Shown piece by piece: positions 7,947-16,109 of a DNA stretch of 46,062 bases. The position numbers and the translations under genes are program-made. Each line of letters opens with the position of its first letter. The first letter of the stretch is position 1. The stretch is from an uncultured bacterium (GTDB taxonomy: Bacteria > Bacillota > Clostridia > Lachnospirales > Lachnospiraceae). The notes below the pieces were generated by a model. That model saw only the letters and a list, made by a program, of their open reading frames with translations. It was not told the origin of the DNA and did not search any database. Where the stretch lies: the NCBI GenBank assembly GCA_905216215.1, contig CAJMSZ010000017.1, forward strand, positions 1-46,062, given 5' to 3'.

Positions 7947-9017
7947 ATGAGTCTTGATTTGAATATAAAAACAATTTTAGAACAAGCAATTAAAGCCAAT
8001 GCTTCTGATGTGTTCATTGTAGCCGGACTTCCTGTGTCCTTTCGTACAAACGGAGTTATCGGTCATGTCATGGAAGAAAAACTTTTTCCACAACATACCG
8101 AAGCTCTGTTAAATGACATTTACGAGCTGGCCGGACACCGCAATATGGAACGGCTGCACACTTCGGGGGATGATGATTTCTCTTTTGCAATCCAGGGCTT
8201 ATCCCGTTTTCGTGTCAGCGCCTACAAACAACGTGGGTCTTTATCCGCTGTCATTCGTGTCATTACCTTCGAGCTCCCGGATTACACATCGCTTGGTATT
8301 CCGGAACACGTTATGGAGCTTACCAACACTTCCAAAGGTATGATTCTGGTAACCGGTCCTGCCGGAAGCGGGAAGTCCACTACACTCGCGTGTATGATTA
8401 ACCAGATTAACACCACCCAGCAGAAGCATATCATTACACTGGAAGACCCTTTGGAATATTTACATCAGCACAAAAAAAGCATTGTCAGTCAGCGGGAAAT
8501 TAAGATTGACACAGAGAACTACGTCTCAGCACTCCGTGCATCGCTGCGCCAGAGTCCTGATGTGATTCTCTTAGGTGAAATGCGTGACTACGAAACCATC
8601 AATGTCGCAATGACTGCTGCCGAGACAGGACATTTGCTTTTATCTACTCTGCATACTATCGGAGCTGCCAACACAGTTGACCGCATTATAGATGTTTTCC
8701 CTGCTAATCAGCAGCGCCAGATTGCGGTGCAGCTTTCTATGGTACTTACTGCAGTCATCTCACGGCAGCTCGTTCCTGCTGTAGACGGAACCGTAATTCC
8801 TGCTTGGGAAATCATGACTGTGACACCGGCTATCCGTAACATGATTCGCGATAACAAAGTGCCCCAGATTGATGCTCAGATATACTCCTCCGCCAAACCG
8901 GATATGATTTCCATGGATAACAGTCTCCTTTCTCTCTATAAGCAGGGAAAGATTACCGGTGAAACCGCATTAAAATATGCAACCAACCCAGAAATGCTGG
9001 GAAGAAAAATCTCTTAA
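7947..9017 (+). CDS. pilT: PilT-type secretion ATPase
   Basis: 356 residues from ATG 7947 (AAAGGAA 6 bp upstream; an ATG at 7941 would be too close). A GspE/PilT RecA-fold ATPase: Walker A GPAGSGKST (137-145), Asp box ITLEDPLEY (163-171), atypical Walker B VILLGEMRD (206-214), His box GHLLLSTLH (228-236). Near the C-terminus AIRNMIRD (295-302) matches the AIRNLIR motif that in PilT is tied to pilus retraction. The N-terminal PAS-like domain of PilT (~1-100) is present; the large N-terminal domain of PilB/GspE is absent. No extension ATPase is encoded nearby. Last gene of the operon, ending at the terminator 9063-9103. Confidence 0.93.
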   Translation: MSLDLNIKTILEQAIKANASDVFIVAGLPVSFRTNGVIGHVMEEKLFPQHTEALLNDIYELAGHRNMERLHTSGDDDFSFAIQGLSRFRVSAYKQRGSLSAVIRVITFELPDYTSLGIPEHVMELTNTSKGMILVTGPAGSGKSTTLACMINQINTTQQKHIITLEDPLEYLHQHKKSIVSQREIKIDTENYVSALRASLRQSPDVILLGEMRDYETINVAMTAAETGHLLLSTLHTIGAANTVDRIIDVFPANQQRQIAVQLSMVLTAVISRQLVPAVDGTVIPAWEIMTVTPAIRNMIRDNKVPQIDAQIYSSAKPDMISMDNSLLSLYKQGKITGETALKYATNPEMLGRKIS

Positions 9018-9062
9018 TTTCTTCTTTCCCTATCGGACTATATGTCACAAAATGCATAAAAA

Positions 9063-9103
9063 AACGATATCGCACAAGAAATTCAATCCCGTGCGATATC
9101 GTT
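9063..9103. terminator. Bidirectional terminator between pilT and trhA
   Basis: AACGATATCGCAC and GTGCGATATCGTT form a perfect 13-bp stem around a 15-nt loop, with A/T runs on both sides. It serves the converging pilus-like operon and trhA. Confidence 0.88.
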
Positions 9104-9111
9104 CTTTATCT

Positions 9112-9768
9112 TTATACTAGCAGATACATCACTACAAAGTGGCAGGCACTTCCGCCCATTACAAATAAGTGAAAAATTTCATGGCTTCCGAAATTCTTAT
9201 GTTTCATATTGAATATTGGAAGCTTTAATGCATAAATGATTCCACCTATGGTGTAAATAATTCCACCTGCTAATAACCATCCAAATTCTGCTCTGGATAA
9301 GCCGTTTAACATCTGTCCAAAAGCAAGTACACAGGTCCATCCCATTCCAATATAAAGAACGGAAGACACCCACTTCGGGCAAAATACCCAGAATGCTTTT
9401 ATTAAGATTCCAACAATCGCAATTCCCCATACCAATATTAATAGCGGAATTCCAATCTTTCTGTCTAAGACTAAAAGGCAGATTGGTGTATAACTTCCGG
9501 CAATCAATACGAAAATCATCATATGATCAATCTTCTTGAGAATCGTATTGACCTTTTTGGAAATATCAAAGGTATGGTATGTGGTACTGGCAGCATACAG
9601 CAGCACCATGCTGACAGCATACACGGTAAGAGAAATCAAATACACAGAATCCTGTTCTCTGGATGCCTGAATCAAAAGTGGAATTGCTGCAAAAATCGCC
9701 ATCAGCATTCCAATAAAATGAGTAATCGCACTTCCCGGGTCTTTAATATGTCTATTTTGTTTATTCAT
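9112..9768 (-). CDS. trhA: Hemolysin III / TrhA-family membrane protein
   Basis: 218 residues with seven predicted membrane helices and the family's metal-site residues: STTYHTF near 62 and the C-terminal SHEIFHLFVMGGSACHF with spaced histidines. The family (PAQR-like; also called YqfA/YplQ) is linked to membrane energetics and fluidity homeostasis; the hemolysin label is historical. Length is normal. Starts at ATG 9768 behind GGAGGCG as a single-gene unit, with palindromic motifs in its upstream region (9792-9838). Confidence 0.93.
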   Translation of the reverse strand: MNKQNRHIKDPGSAITHFIGMLMAIFAAIPLLIQASREQDSVYLISLTVYAVSMVLLYAASTTYHTFDISKKVNTILKKIDHMMIFVLIAGSYTPICLLVLDRKIGIPLLILVWGIAIVGILIKAFWVFCPKWVSSVLYIGMGWTCVLAFGQMLNGLSRAEFGWLLAGGIIYTIGGIIYALKLPIFNMKHKNFGSHEIFHLFVMGGSACHFVVMYLLV

Positions 9769-9791
9769 GATATACGCCTCCGAACCATTCT

Positions 9792-9838
9792 ATGTAGTTT
9801 TTAATACTACATTAAGTATATGTTTATATTACACTTAA
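9792..9838 (-). promoter_or_regulatory. Two dyads upstream of trhA
   Basis: ATGTAGT-N7-ACTACAT (9792-9812) and TTAAGT-N15-ACTTAA (9812-9838) abut each other in the promoter region of trhA. They look like operators for an unknown regulator. Confidence 0.35.
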
Positions 9839-9870
9839 TATTCGAAGATTTCAATATCAATTTTCAAAAA

Positions 9871-9901
9871 AATAGATGTCGCATGACCCACGACATCTAT
9901 T
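9871..9901 (-). terminator. Terminator of Sua5-fusion gene
   Basis: AATAGATGTCG pairs with CGACATCTATT around a 9-nt loop; on the minus strand it is followed by a T run. It lies 44 bp after the stop at 9945. Confidence 0.87.
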
Positions 9902-9944
9902 CATCCAATTCTTTTCTTCCAATGTTTCCCTACTTTATATGATT

Positions 9945-11468
9945 TTATATAATTTGACTTATTTGATTCAGCTTCTCTGCCAGTTTTTCTATATACTTCT
10001 GTAGTAATGCAAACATTTCCTCATACACTTCCTGCGGTTGTCCATATACAGATGGTACTTCTTTTTCTTCTCCTATAAATTCATTCAAAGTGTATACATT
10101 TTCAAACTCAGAATATTCATTTTTCACTTTTTGTTTCGTATTTTCATTGAAAGTAAATAATAATGTGTCTTCTGTTAACATTTCTTCGGTCAAAGCTGTT
10201 GTTTCAAAACCGTCAGTACAAATTCCTTCATTCTGCAAAAATTCTTCAGCTCTTGGATTCATTGGCTCTGAAAACAATACAACCAGTCCTCTGGCACTAA
10301 TTTCATATTCCTGACGAAGCCTTTCTCTTTTAAGCAATTCTGCTGCAACAGGTGCATGACAGTTTCCACTGTCACCTACAAAAAGAATACTTCGATATCT
10401 TTGCAATCTGGTAATTTCATCTGCCTGAATCACATGGTGTCCTGCTGCTTTTCCGAGACGATTCATAATCGCAGTTCCAATTCCTTCTTCCGAAAATGCT
10501 TCACTGTAAATGCAGGACACATCTTCTTCATTGAACTCGCGAAGAATTTTATAAAGATTTCTTGCAACCGTCTTTTCATTCTCCCTGGAACCAATGCTCT
10601 TCACAATTCCCGTTGTATAAAGGGACAGAGACTCATTGGTTGCAATAATACCAACCCGCTTACCATGACGTTCATCCTCATACGCTAACTGACGAATTGC
10701 TTTCACCGTTTCATCCGGTGCACCTTCCACAATAACCATATCTGCGTTCGGAGCATAGTGACGGTACTTCATTCCCGGTGCCTTAGGTGCTTTCCCACTT
10801 TGTTCACTTATCAAGGTCTCATCTACAGCTACCTCACCAATCACTTCACTCAGCATCTGCCTTGTAATCGCACCCGGTCTTAAAATCATCGGTGGTTCCA
10901 CCGTCATATCCAGAATTGTAGATTCCACGCCAATGTCAACACTGCCACCATCTACAATCATATCAATCTTACCACCTAGATCCTCTGCTACATGACCTGC
11001 AGTTGTAGGGCTCGGCTTCCCGGAGGTATTTGCACTGGGCGCAGAAATATACCCACCCCCGGCTATAATAATTCTTCTTGCAATTTCATCGTCCGGCATA
11101 CGGACTGCCACTGTTTCCAGACCACCTGTTGTGCCAAGAGGCACACAGGCACTTTTGTTAAATATCATGGTCAGTGGTCCAGGCCAGAACTTTGCTGCAA
11201 TTTTTCTTGCATTTTCTGGTACTTCTGTAACAATTTTGTCCAAATCCTCCATATGGGCAATATGAACAATCAGTGGATTATCTGATGGCCGTCCCTTTGC
11301 AGCATATGTTTTCTTTGCCGCTTCTTCATCTAATGCATTTGCCCCCAATCCATAAACAGTCTCTGTGGGAATTGTCACTAGTCCACCATTTTGCAGAATA
11401 TGCCCTGCTTCCTGAATAATACTTTCATCTATGTTGTTTCTGTCGATTTTCTTTACTATTGTTTCCAT
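9945..11468 (-). CDS. L-threonylcarbamoyladenylate synthase (Sua5/YwlC) fused to a degenerate LMW protein-tyrosine-phosphatase domain
   Basis: 507 residues, about 150 longer than ordinary Sua5. Residues ~13-205 are the YrdC domain (TIPTETVYGLGANA, then KGRPSDNPLIVHI and SAPSANTSGKPSPT), which makes threonylcarbamoyl-AMP for tRNA t6A. Residues ~235-340 are the Sua5 C-terminal domain (PGMKYRHYAPNADMVIVEGA). From ~360 the sequence follows LMW phosphatases, but the P-loop reads FVGDSGNCHAPVAAE where active enzymes have FVCxGNxCRSPxAE. The nucleophilic Cys is Gly and the catalytic Arg is His, so phosphatase activity should be lost. In Bacillus, ywlC and the phosphatase gene ywlE are near neighbours; here the equivalents are one polypeptide. 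ATG 11468 has AGGAAG upstream. Confidence 0.93.
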   Translation of the reverse strand: METIVKKIDRNNIDESIIQEAGHILQNGGLVTIPTETVYGLGANALDEEAAKKTYAAKGRPSDNPLIVHIAHMEDLDKIVTEVPENARKIAAKFWPGPLTMIFNKSACVPLGTTGGLETVAVRMPDDEIARRIIIAGGGYISAPSANTSGKPSPTTAGHVAEDLGGKIDMIVDGGSVDIGVESTILDMTVEPPMILRPGAITRQMLSEVIGEVAVDETLISEQSGKAPKAPGMKYRHYAPNADMVIVEGAPDETVKAIRQLAYEDERHGKRVGIIATNESLSLYTTGIVKSIGSRENEKTVARNLYKILREFNEEDVSCIYSEAFSEEGIGTAIMNRLGKAAGHHVIQADEITRLQRYRSILFVGDSGNCHAPVAAELLKRERLRQEYEISARGLVVLFSEPMNPRAEEFLQNEGICTDGFETTALTEEMLTEDTLLFTFNENTKQKVKNEYSEFENVYTLNEFIGEEKEVPSVYGQPQEVYEEMFALLQKYIEKLAEKLNQISQII

Positions 11469-11505
11469 GCTTCCTATTATAGCATTATCTATAAATCAAC
11501 GCAAA

Positions 11506-12186
11506 TTATTCTTCCCTGATATATTGCAAAATTCCATCACAGATCACTTGTGCCAATTCCTGCTGATATTCTTCCGTAGTCAGCTTTTGGGCCTCCTCCC
11601 AGTTACTTAAGAAGCCGCATTCCACGATCACAGTCGGAACATCCGTATGCCGGAGTATGTAATACGAATCATTTGCCTTTGCCTCTCTTCTGTTGTCCAT
11701 ATCTATTTTTTTAAAATTTTCCTGCAAAACCAGTGCCAGTTCTTTCCCTTTTTCTGAATTGCTGTAATAAAATACCTGTGCACCCGATTCCCGTTCTGTA
11801 ACATAGCTGTTCTGGTGAATGCTCACTACAAGCTTCGCCTTTGCATCATTCATAATCTGTACCCGCTTTTTCATGTCTTCACTTTTAGACTCCGCAAGCA
11901 TTTCATCTGTCTCTCTGGTAAGTACAACCTGAATATTTTCTTTTTCCAGCGCAGTTTTCAGTTTTTCTCCAATTGCAAGATTAATATCCTTTTCCAACGC
12001 ATTATTTACTCCGATTTTCCCAGGGTCTCCCCCTCCGTGTCCACTATCTATGACAACCGTCAGCTTCTCTTCCTGCTGCTGATTCAGATTTAGATTTGCT
12101 GCAACAGCCACGCTCAATTTGTGGCTTCCATAAATAATCCCCATTAAAAAAAGCAATACACCAATCCATTTTATTTTTTCAATCAA
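11506..12186 (-). CDS. cwlD: N-acetylmuramoyl-L-alanine amidase, CwlD type
   Basis: 226 residues from TTG 12186, chosen because GGAGGG lies 8 bp upstream; a longer frame from ATG 12249 would run through the terminator hairpin at 12189-12246. An N-terminal membrane anchor (~7-25) precedes an amidase_3 domain with its zinc ligands: H in VIDSGHGGGDPG, E in ALEKDINLAI, H in SIHQNS and the catalytic E in VIVECGFLSN. CwlD-type amidases remove stem peptides to allow muramic-lactam formation in spore cortex, so this suggests a spore-forming lineage, although generic wall turnover is possible. It sits 87 bp after the GH18/SH3 gene on the same strand. Confidence 0.88.
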   Translation of the reverse strand: MIEKIKWIGVLLFLMGIIYGSHKLSVAVAANLNLNQQQEEKLTVVIDSGHGGGDPGKIGVNNALEKDINLAIGEKLKTALEKENIQVVLTRETDEMLAESKSEDMKKRVQIMNDAKAKLVVSIHQNSYVTERESGAQVFYYSNSEKGKELALVLQENFKKIDMDNRREAKANDSYYILRHTDVPTVIVECGFLSNWEEAQKLTTEEYQQELAQVICDGILQYIREE

Positions 12187-12188
12187 AA

Positions 12189-12246
12189 AAAGAACCCTCC
12201 TTACATATATTCTATACTGTAAATATATGCACGAAAGGGTTCTTTC
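12189..12246 (-). terminator. Terminator/attenuator hairpin overlapping cwlD ribosome site
   Basis: On the minus strand AAAGAACCCT pairs with AGGGTTCTTT, CATATATT pairs inside with AATATATG, and a T run follows. The 3' arm contains part of the GGAGGG Shine-Dalgarno of cwlD. It ends the upstream GH18 gene and, when formed, should also mask the cwlD ribosome site. Confidence 0.7.
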
Positions 12247-12273
12247 CATTCTAACTTATATTCTATCCTCTTT

Positions 12274-14070
12274 TTAGTTTACGTATTTCAAAATCAAATC
12301 CCAGATATCTGAAGTTTCAAATCCGAGTTTCCATGCTGCTGTTCCGGCAAGATTATTCTCTTTCATAAGCTGCAATTTTGCTTCCAGAGAATCTGCATCT
12401 TCCAGCCAGATTTGATATGTTGCGCCATCAGAATCTTCCCACCGGGCATAATGTTGCTTTACAGTGTCATCCCATGTAATCTCTGCACCGGCATCTGTTA
12501 CTCTGGAAAGAGCCGCGCTCATACCAAGCGCCTCACTGGTAACTTTCATATCGTAAAGTCCGGCCTCAGTGCCTTTCTGCCCTTCCAGTTCCTCCTCCGT
12601 CTTCGGAACTTCCTTCCACAATCTGGTGTAGAACGGAACTGCGTTGATTACCTTCTCAGCAGGAACATCCTTAATCGTTTCCTCAATACCTTCCTTCACG
12701 TAACCGTAAGAAGCCACGGAGCCAGCCTCATATGATCCGGCAAAATGTTCATCATATCCCATGATAATTACATAATCCGCAACAATTCCCTGCTCTTTTC
12801 TGTGATAATGTTCGTTATATCCCTTCGGAACATAATTATCCACAGATAAAACCAGATGATTGATTCTGCATTTTACAGAAAGTTCTCGGATAAACTGAAT
12901 ATAATGTTCCCCAACATCCGTTGGAATCTGTTCAAAGTCTACATTGATTCCATCCACACCGGAAGTCAATGCCTCTGATATCAGCTGATTCACAAGGTTC
13001 TCTCTTGCCGATGTATGACTGAGTAATTCCATCTGGTCTATGTTATCACTGAAGTTATCAACTAATGCCCACACTTCTAAGCCAAGCTGATGCGCATAAT
13101 TCACATAAGTGGTGCTGGCAATAGAAGAAATATTCCCATTGTTATCGGTAACACTGAACCAGGTCGGCGCAATTGTTGTGAGTCCTTTTGTATTTGCAAT
13201 TATCTGCAGTACAGCATTATTTGCAGTCTGGCTTGTAACCTGGTGCCATGCAAGATTGATGGTCTTATCCGCACTAATACTGGTAAATTCTTCCTCCTGG
13301 AAATTACGTGAAATCACTTCATTTTCTTCCTTTTTCAGACGGTTTGTCTTCACGTAACCTACCACACCGCTCTGTGTGCACACTTTCTTCCAGTCCCCGG
13401 CTTCCTCAATAGTTCTGACCTTGTCACCCTTCTTCACATCAATTAAAATCGGGCTCTTCACCCCGCCGCGCAAGCGCACTTCTGTGTCTCTCTTTACTGT
13501 TGCCACTGTTCTTCCGTCAAAATCAGTCTCAATCATAACCCGATTTGGATCTTCATACACATTATAATCCAAATCTGTGTACTCTTTCACAAAATCCAAC
13601 GCAATATAGGCTGCACTTCCTTCTGTCTTTAAGATGGCATAATCCTTGCTTTGCTCCGTCTTGGCAACTGTATAAGTGGAACTTCCCACTTCGGCTTTCA
13701 CAATAGCTTCCGGCAATGTATAGAGCAAAAGGTTTTCATTGGAATCCCAATAAAACCGTTCATTCAAATAATCACGGACAATTTCATATGGTACATAGAC
13801 ATGATTATCTATCCGCAGACCCTGCTGTTCCATCACTTCATTGTTAACGGTGATTCCCAAGCCATTGTCTGACTTTATTCCAAAATATGTGTCCAAATCA
13901 TATCTCTCTTTTGTCGGTCCATATTTCCATAAAAATATACTTCCAAAAGCCACCATTCCTATGATGATGAGAACAAGTGCCGCAATTAAGATTTTATTAT
14001 TATTTTTTTTCTTTTTCCGTCTTTTTTTCTTTGTTCTTCCAGATTCATATCCTGTTCGTCTTTCGTCCAC
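12274..14070 (-). CDS. Membrane-anchored GH18 glycosidase with SH3 domain
   Basis: 598 residues from GTG 14070 (GGAGG 6 bp upstream; the overlapping ATG is out of frame). A very basic cytoplasmic tail (TKKKRRKKKK) precedes a membrane helix (27-49). A copper-amine-oxidase-N-like stalk spans ~70-180, an SH3-type module ~190-247, and a glycoside hydrolase 18 barrel ~268-595 with the catalytic motif DGINVDFE (373-380, Glu380 as acid). GH18 proteins of this layout in Firmicutes act on peptidoglycan or spore cortex. It lies upstream of the cwlD-like amidase on the same strand, consistent with a shared wall or cortex role. Confidence 0.9.
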   Translation of the reverse strand: MDERRTGYESGRTKKKRRKKKKNNNKILIAALVLIIIGMVAFGSIFLWKYGPTKERYDLDTYFGIKSDNGLGITVNNEVMEQQGLRIDNHVYVPYEIVRDYLNERFYWDSNENLLLYTLPEAIVKAEVGSSTYTVAKTEQSKDYAILKTEGSAAYIALDFVKEYTDLDYNVYEDPNRVMIETDFDGRTVATVKRDTEVRLRGGVKSPILIDVKKGDKVRTIEEAGDWKKVCTQSGVVGYVKTNRLKKEENEVISRNFQEEEFTSISADKTINLAWHQVTSQTANNAVLQIIANTKGLTTIAPTWFSVTDNNGNISSIASTTYVNYAHQLGLEVWALVDNFSDNIDQMELLSHTSARENLVNQLISEALTSGVDGINVDFEQIPTDVGEHYIQFIRELSVKCRINHLVLSVDNYVPKGYNEHYHRKEQGIVADYVIIMGYDEHFAGSYEAGSVASYGYVKEGIEETIKDVPAEKVINAVPFYTRLWKEVPKTEEELEGQKGTEAGLYDMKVTSEALGMSAALSRVTDAGAEITWDDTVKQHYARWEDSDGATYQIWLEDADSLEAKLQLMKENNLAGTAAWKLGFETSDIWDLILKYVN

Positions 14071-14202
14071 ATTACACCTCCGTACATTGCATTTAGCCCA
14101 TTATAACATACTTTATGAAATTCGTTAACTATTTAGAAATACAATCTAAAATCTTTTACGTGAGGTCTGTCCACTTGATTTTTTATTGTAAAATGAAATC
14201 TG

Positions 14203-14454
14203 CTATTCTTCTGTCTCTGTTTTTTCCACCACCCCTTTCTTTTCTTCCACTTCGTAAAAATCGAGTTCTTTCAGCTTTCCATTTTCATCCATAACATAAT
14301 CTCTCATATAATGATTGGTTTCACGAATCATATGCGCAGAAACGATTTGCATGGGGCTTGCCAATCTTCCATCCATATGCATACGAATGCCGGACTTCTC
14401 ATACTCCGTCAGCTCTGAAAATAATTCCTGATAGCTCTTGCTCTCTCTTTCCAT
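14203..14454 (-). CDS. Small hypothetical acidic protein
   Basis: 83 residues, not recognised. Soluble, highly charged, no membrane segment. It starts with SYQELFSELTEYEKSGIRMH, contains GRLASPMQIVSAHMIRETNHYMRDY in its centre, and ends in a Glu-rich tail. The ATG 14454 has a good GGGAG site. Separated from the GH18 gene by 132 bp on the same strand. Composition and ribosome site make it a real gene. Confidence 0.65.
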   Translation of the reverse strand: MERESKSYQELFSELTEYEKSGIRMHMDGRLASPMQIVSAHMIRETNHYMRDYVMDENGKLKELDFYEVEEKKGVVEKTETEE

Positions 14455-14460
14455 TGTTCT

Positions 14461-14749
14461 CCCTGCTTTTCTCTTTATTTCGGCAGACAGATTTTACGGC
14501 AAAAAACAGTCTTAGAAAGTGCCTGTGATATACTATTCTATTTTCCCCGATGACAAGAAAATACTCTGCTGCCAGCTTTCCTTGTTGTTTTGTTGATAAA
14601 TTGTCTGATACGACAAGAATGTTGAAACGCTTATGTGCGAAATGCGTTTGCCGGGTCTTATCACCCTCGTTAATTTGAAATAGGTTTTATTTCCTTGTAC
14701 CGCTATTATATGAAATCATAAATTTTATTGCAAGTATTTTTTAATTTTG
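14461..14749. other. Intergenic region without a recognised gene
   Basis: Nothing firm. Small inverted repeats occur at 14590-14700 (AAACGC with GCGTTT; GGGT with ACCC; TTGTC with GACAA), and one minus-strand frame stays open but lacks a start codon. It could hold the leader of the 83-residue gene or an unannotated RNA. Confidence 0.3.
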
Positions 14750-14778
14750 TTTACATCCCACCTTTTTTTGTTTATACT
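14750..14778 (+). promoter_or_regulatory. Sigma-A promoter of mecA
   Basis: TTTACA (14750-14755), 17-bp spacer, TATACT (14773-14778), followed 43 bp later by the mecA start. Confidence 0.75.
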
Positions 14779-14821
14779 AATACTGAGTAGCTATACTATA
14801 TTGTGAAGGAAGTGATGATAC

Positions 14822-15586
14822 ATGAAAATCGAAAAACTCAATGACAACCAGATCCGCTGCACGCTGACGCCTGCTGATTTGGAAGAACGTCAGCTAAAGT
14901 TAAGCGAATTAGCTTATGGAACTGAAAAAGCGAAATCACTTTTCCATGATATGATGCAACAAGCTGCGCACGAATTTGGCTTTGAAGCAAATGATACACC
15001 TCTCATGATTGAGGCTATCCCAACTTCACCCGATTCTATCGTGCTTATTATTACGAAGGTAGAAGACCCTGAGGAACTTGACACCCGTTTTGCGAAGTTC
15101 TCTCCGTCTCCACAGAATGGTTCTTCAGGCAAGAAGAATATTTCTGTCTTTGATCATTTGAAGAAACTGGAGGGTGCCGAAGAATTCCTGAATCTGTTAA
15201 AGCAGATGAAGAATGCGGTTTCCGCCGCACCTGAGAATATTTCTGCCGACATGACCGAAGAGACAGCTCCAGAAGAGTCAGAAGAAAAAGCCCCATCCAT
15301 TCGGATGTTCTCATTCTCCACACTGGACAGTGCTATTCGTGCCTCTCGATTACTTGTCAGCATGTATCAGGGTTCAAATACACTTTATAAAGATGAGACG
15401 AACGATATCTATATATTGGCTCTGAGTCAGTCCGCACACACTGCTTCAGATTTTAACAAAATCTGTAACATGCTGTCCGAATACGGATTATCAGAACAGG
15501 GAAATAGTGCAACGCTTGCATTTCTGGAAGAACATTGTAGTGTGATTGCGTCTCAGAACGCAGTTCAGACACTTGGCACTTTATAA
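14822..15586 (+). CDS. mecA: Adaptor protein MecA
   Basis: 254 residues. The N-terminal substrate-binding domain (MKIEKLNDNQIRCTLTPADL, then FHDMMQQAAHEFGFEANDTP and DSIVLIITKV) and C-terminal Clp-binding domain (RMFSFSTLDSAIRASRLL, then NDIYILAL) are joined by a variable acidic linker. MecA hands substrates to the ClpC unfoldase; in Bacillus it targets ComK and sporulation factors. Length and domain order match the family. Ribosome site AAGGAAGTG. Monocistronic between promoter 14750 and terminator 15603. Confidence 0.93.
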   Translation: MKIEKLNDNQIRCTLTPADLEERQLKLSELAYGTEKAKSLFHDMMQQAAHEFGFEANDTPLMIEAIPTSPDSIVLIITKVEDPEELDTRFAKFSPSPQNGSSGKKNISVFDHLKKLEGAEEFLNLLKQMKNAVSAAPENISADMTEETAPEESEEKAPSIRMFSFSTLDSAIRASRLLVSMYQGSNTLYKDETNDIYILALSQSAHTASDFNKICNMLSEYGLSEQGNSATLAFLEEHCSVIASQNAVQTLGTL

Positions 15587-15602
15587 AAAATATTTCCACA
15601 AT

Positions 15603-15633
15603 AAAAACGGATTCCACAATGGAATCCGTTTTT
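15603..15633. terminator. Bidirectional terminator after mecA
   Basis: AAAAACGGATTCCA and TGGAATCCGTTTTT form a perfect 14-bp stem with a CAA loop; it also serves the converging gene at 15652. Confidence 0.92.
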
Positions 15634-15651
15634 ATTTCATTCAAACAATAA

Positions 15652-15861
15652 TTAATCTAATGTTGCAAGATAAGCATTAAGTTTAGCTACAAGCTTGTCT
15701 ACATCTACTCCATGAGTAGCGGCAGCTTCGTCTAATGCTTCTACCTGTGCACATGGACAGAAAATGCATCCCATGCCTTCTTCCTGAAGAATATCAGCTG
15801 TACCAGGTGCCTTGCTAAGAAGTTCTCCCATAATAATCGATTTATCAATCTGCATTGCCAT
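15652..15861 (-). CDS. DUF1858 domain protein
   Basis: 69 residues. Short helical protein with the DUF1858 pattern: IDKSIIMGELLSKAPGTADI, then LQEEGMGCIFCPCAQVEALD. The GMGCxxCPCA segment gives three closely spaced cysteines typical of this family, found alone or fused to hybrid-cluster and iron-sulfur proteins in anaerobes. Function is not established; a redox or metal role is inference. ATG 15861 follows AAAGGAGG. Confidence 0.88.
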   Translation of the reverse strand: MAMQIDKSIIMGELLSKAPGTADILQEEGMGCIFCPCAQVEALDEAAATHGVDVDKLVAKLNAYLATLD

Positions 15862-16109
15862 GTATATTACCTCCTTTATTTTTCGTACTTTTTAATTATA
15901 ATACCACATTCAATTCTTGGCAACCATTATGTTTTCAAAACATTTCCTGTTAAAAATTGTATTTTTAAATATTCTGAATTCTCTTTATTTTTCAAACATC
16001 TTGCATCATTTTTAGACTTTAAAAAAGTCAACACCTTTTTCGATAAAATTCGACAAAAATCAAATTTTATGGAATTTACCCAAAACGCTTGTTCATTTTT
16101 TCATCCCAC

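Noticed and set aside
12187..12249. Longer CwlD start at ATG 12249
   Set aside because: The extension is encoded by the terminator hairpin; the TTG at 12186 has an ideal GGAGGG spacing and leads directly into the membrane anchor.
14590..14700. A riboswitch for mecA
   Set aside because: The consensus promoter of mecA is at 14750-14778, downstream of the stems, so they are not in its transcript. No known riboswitch core was recognised.
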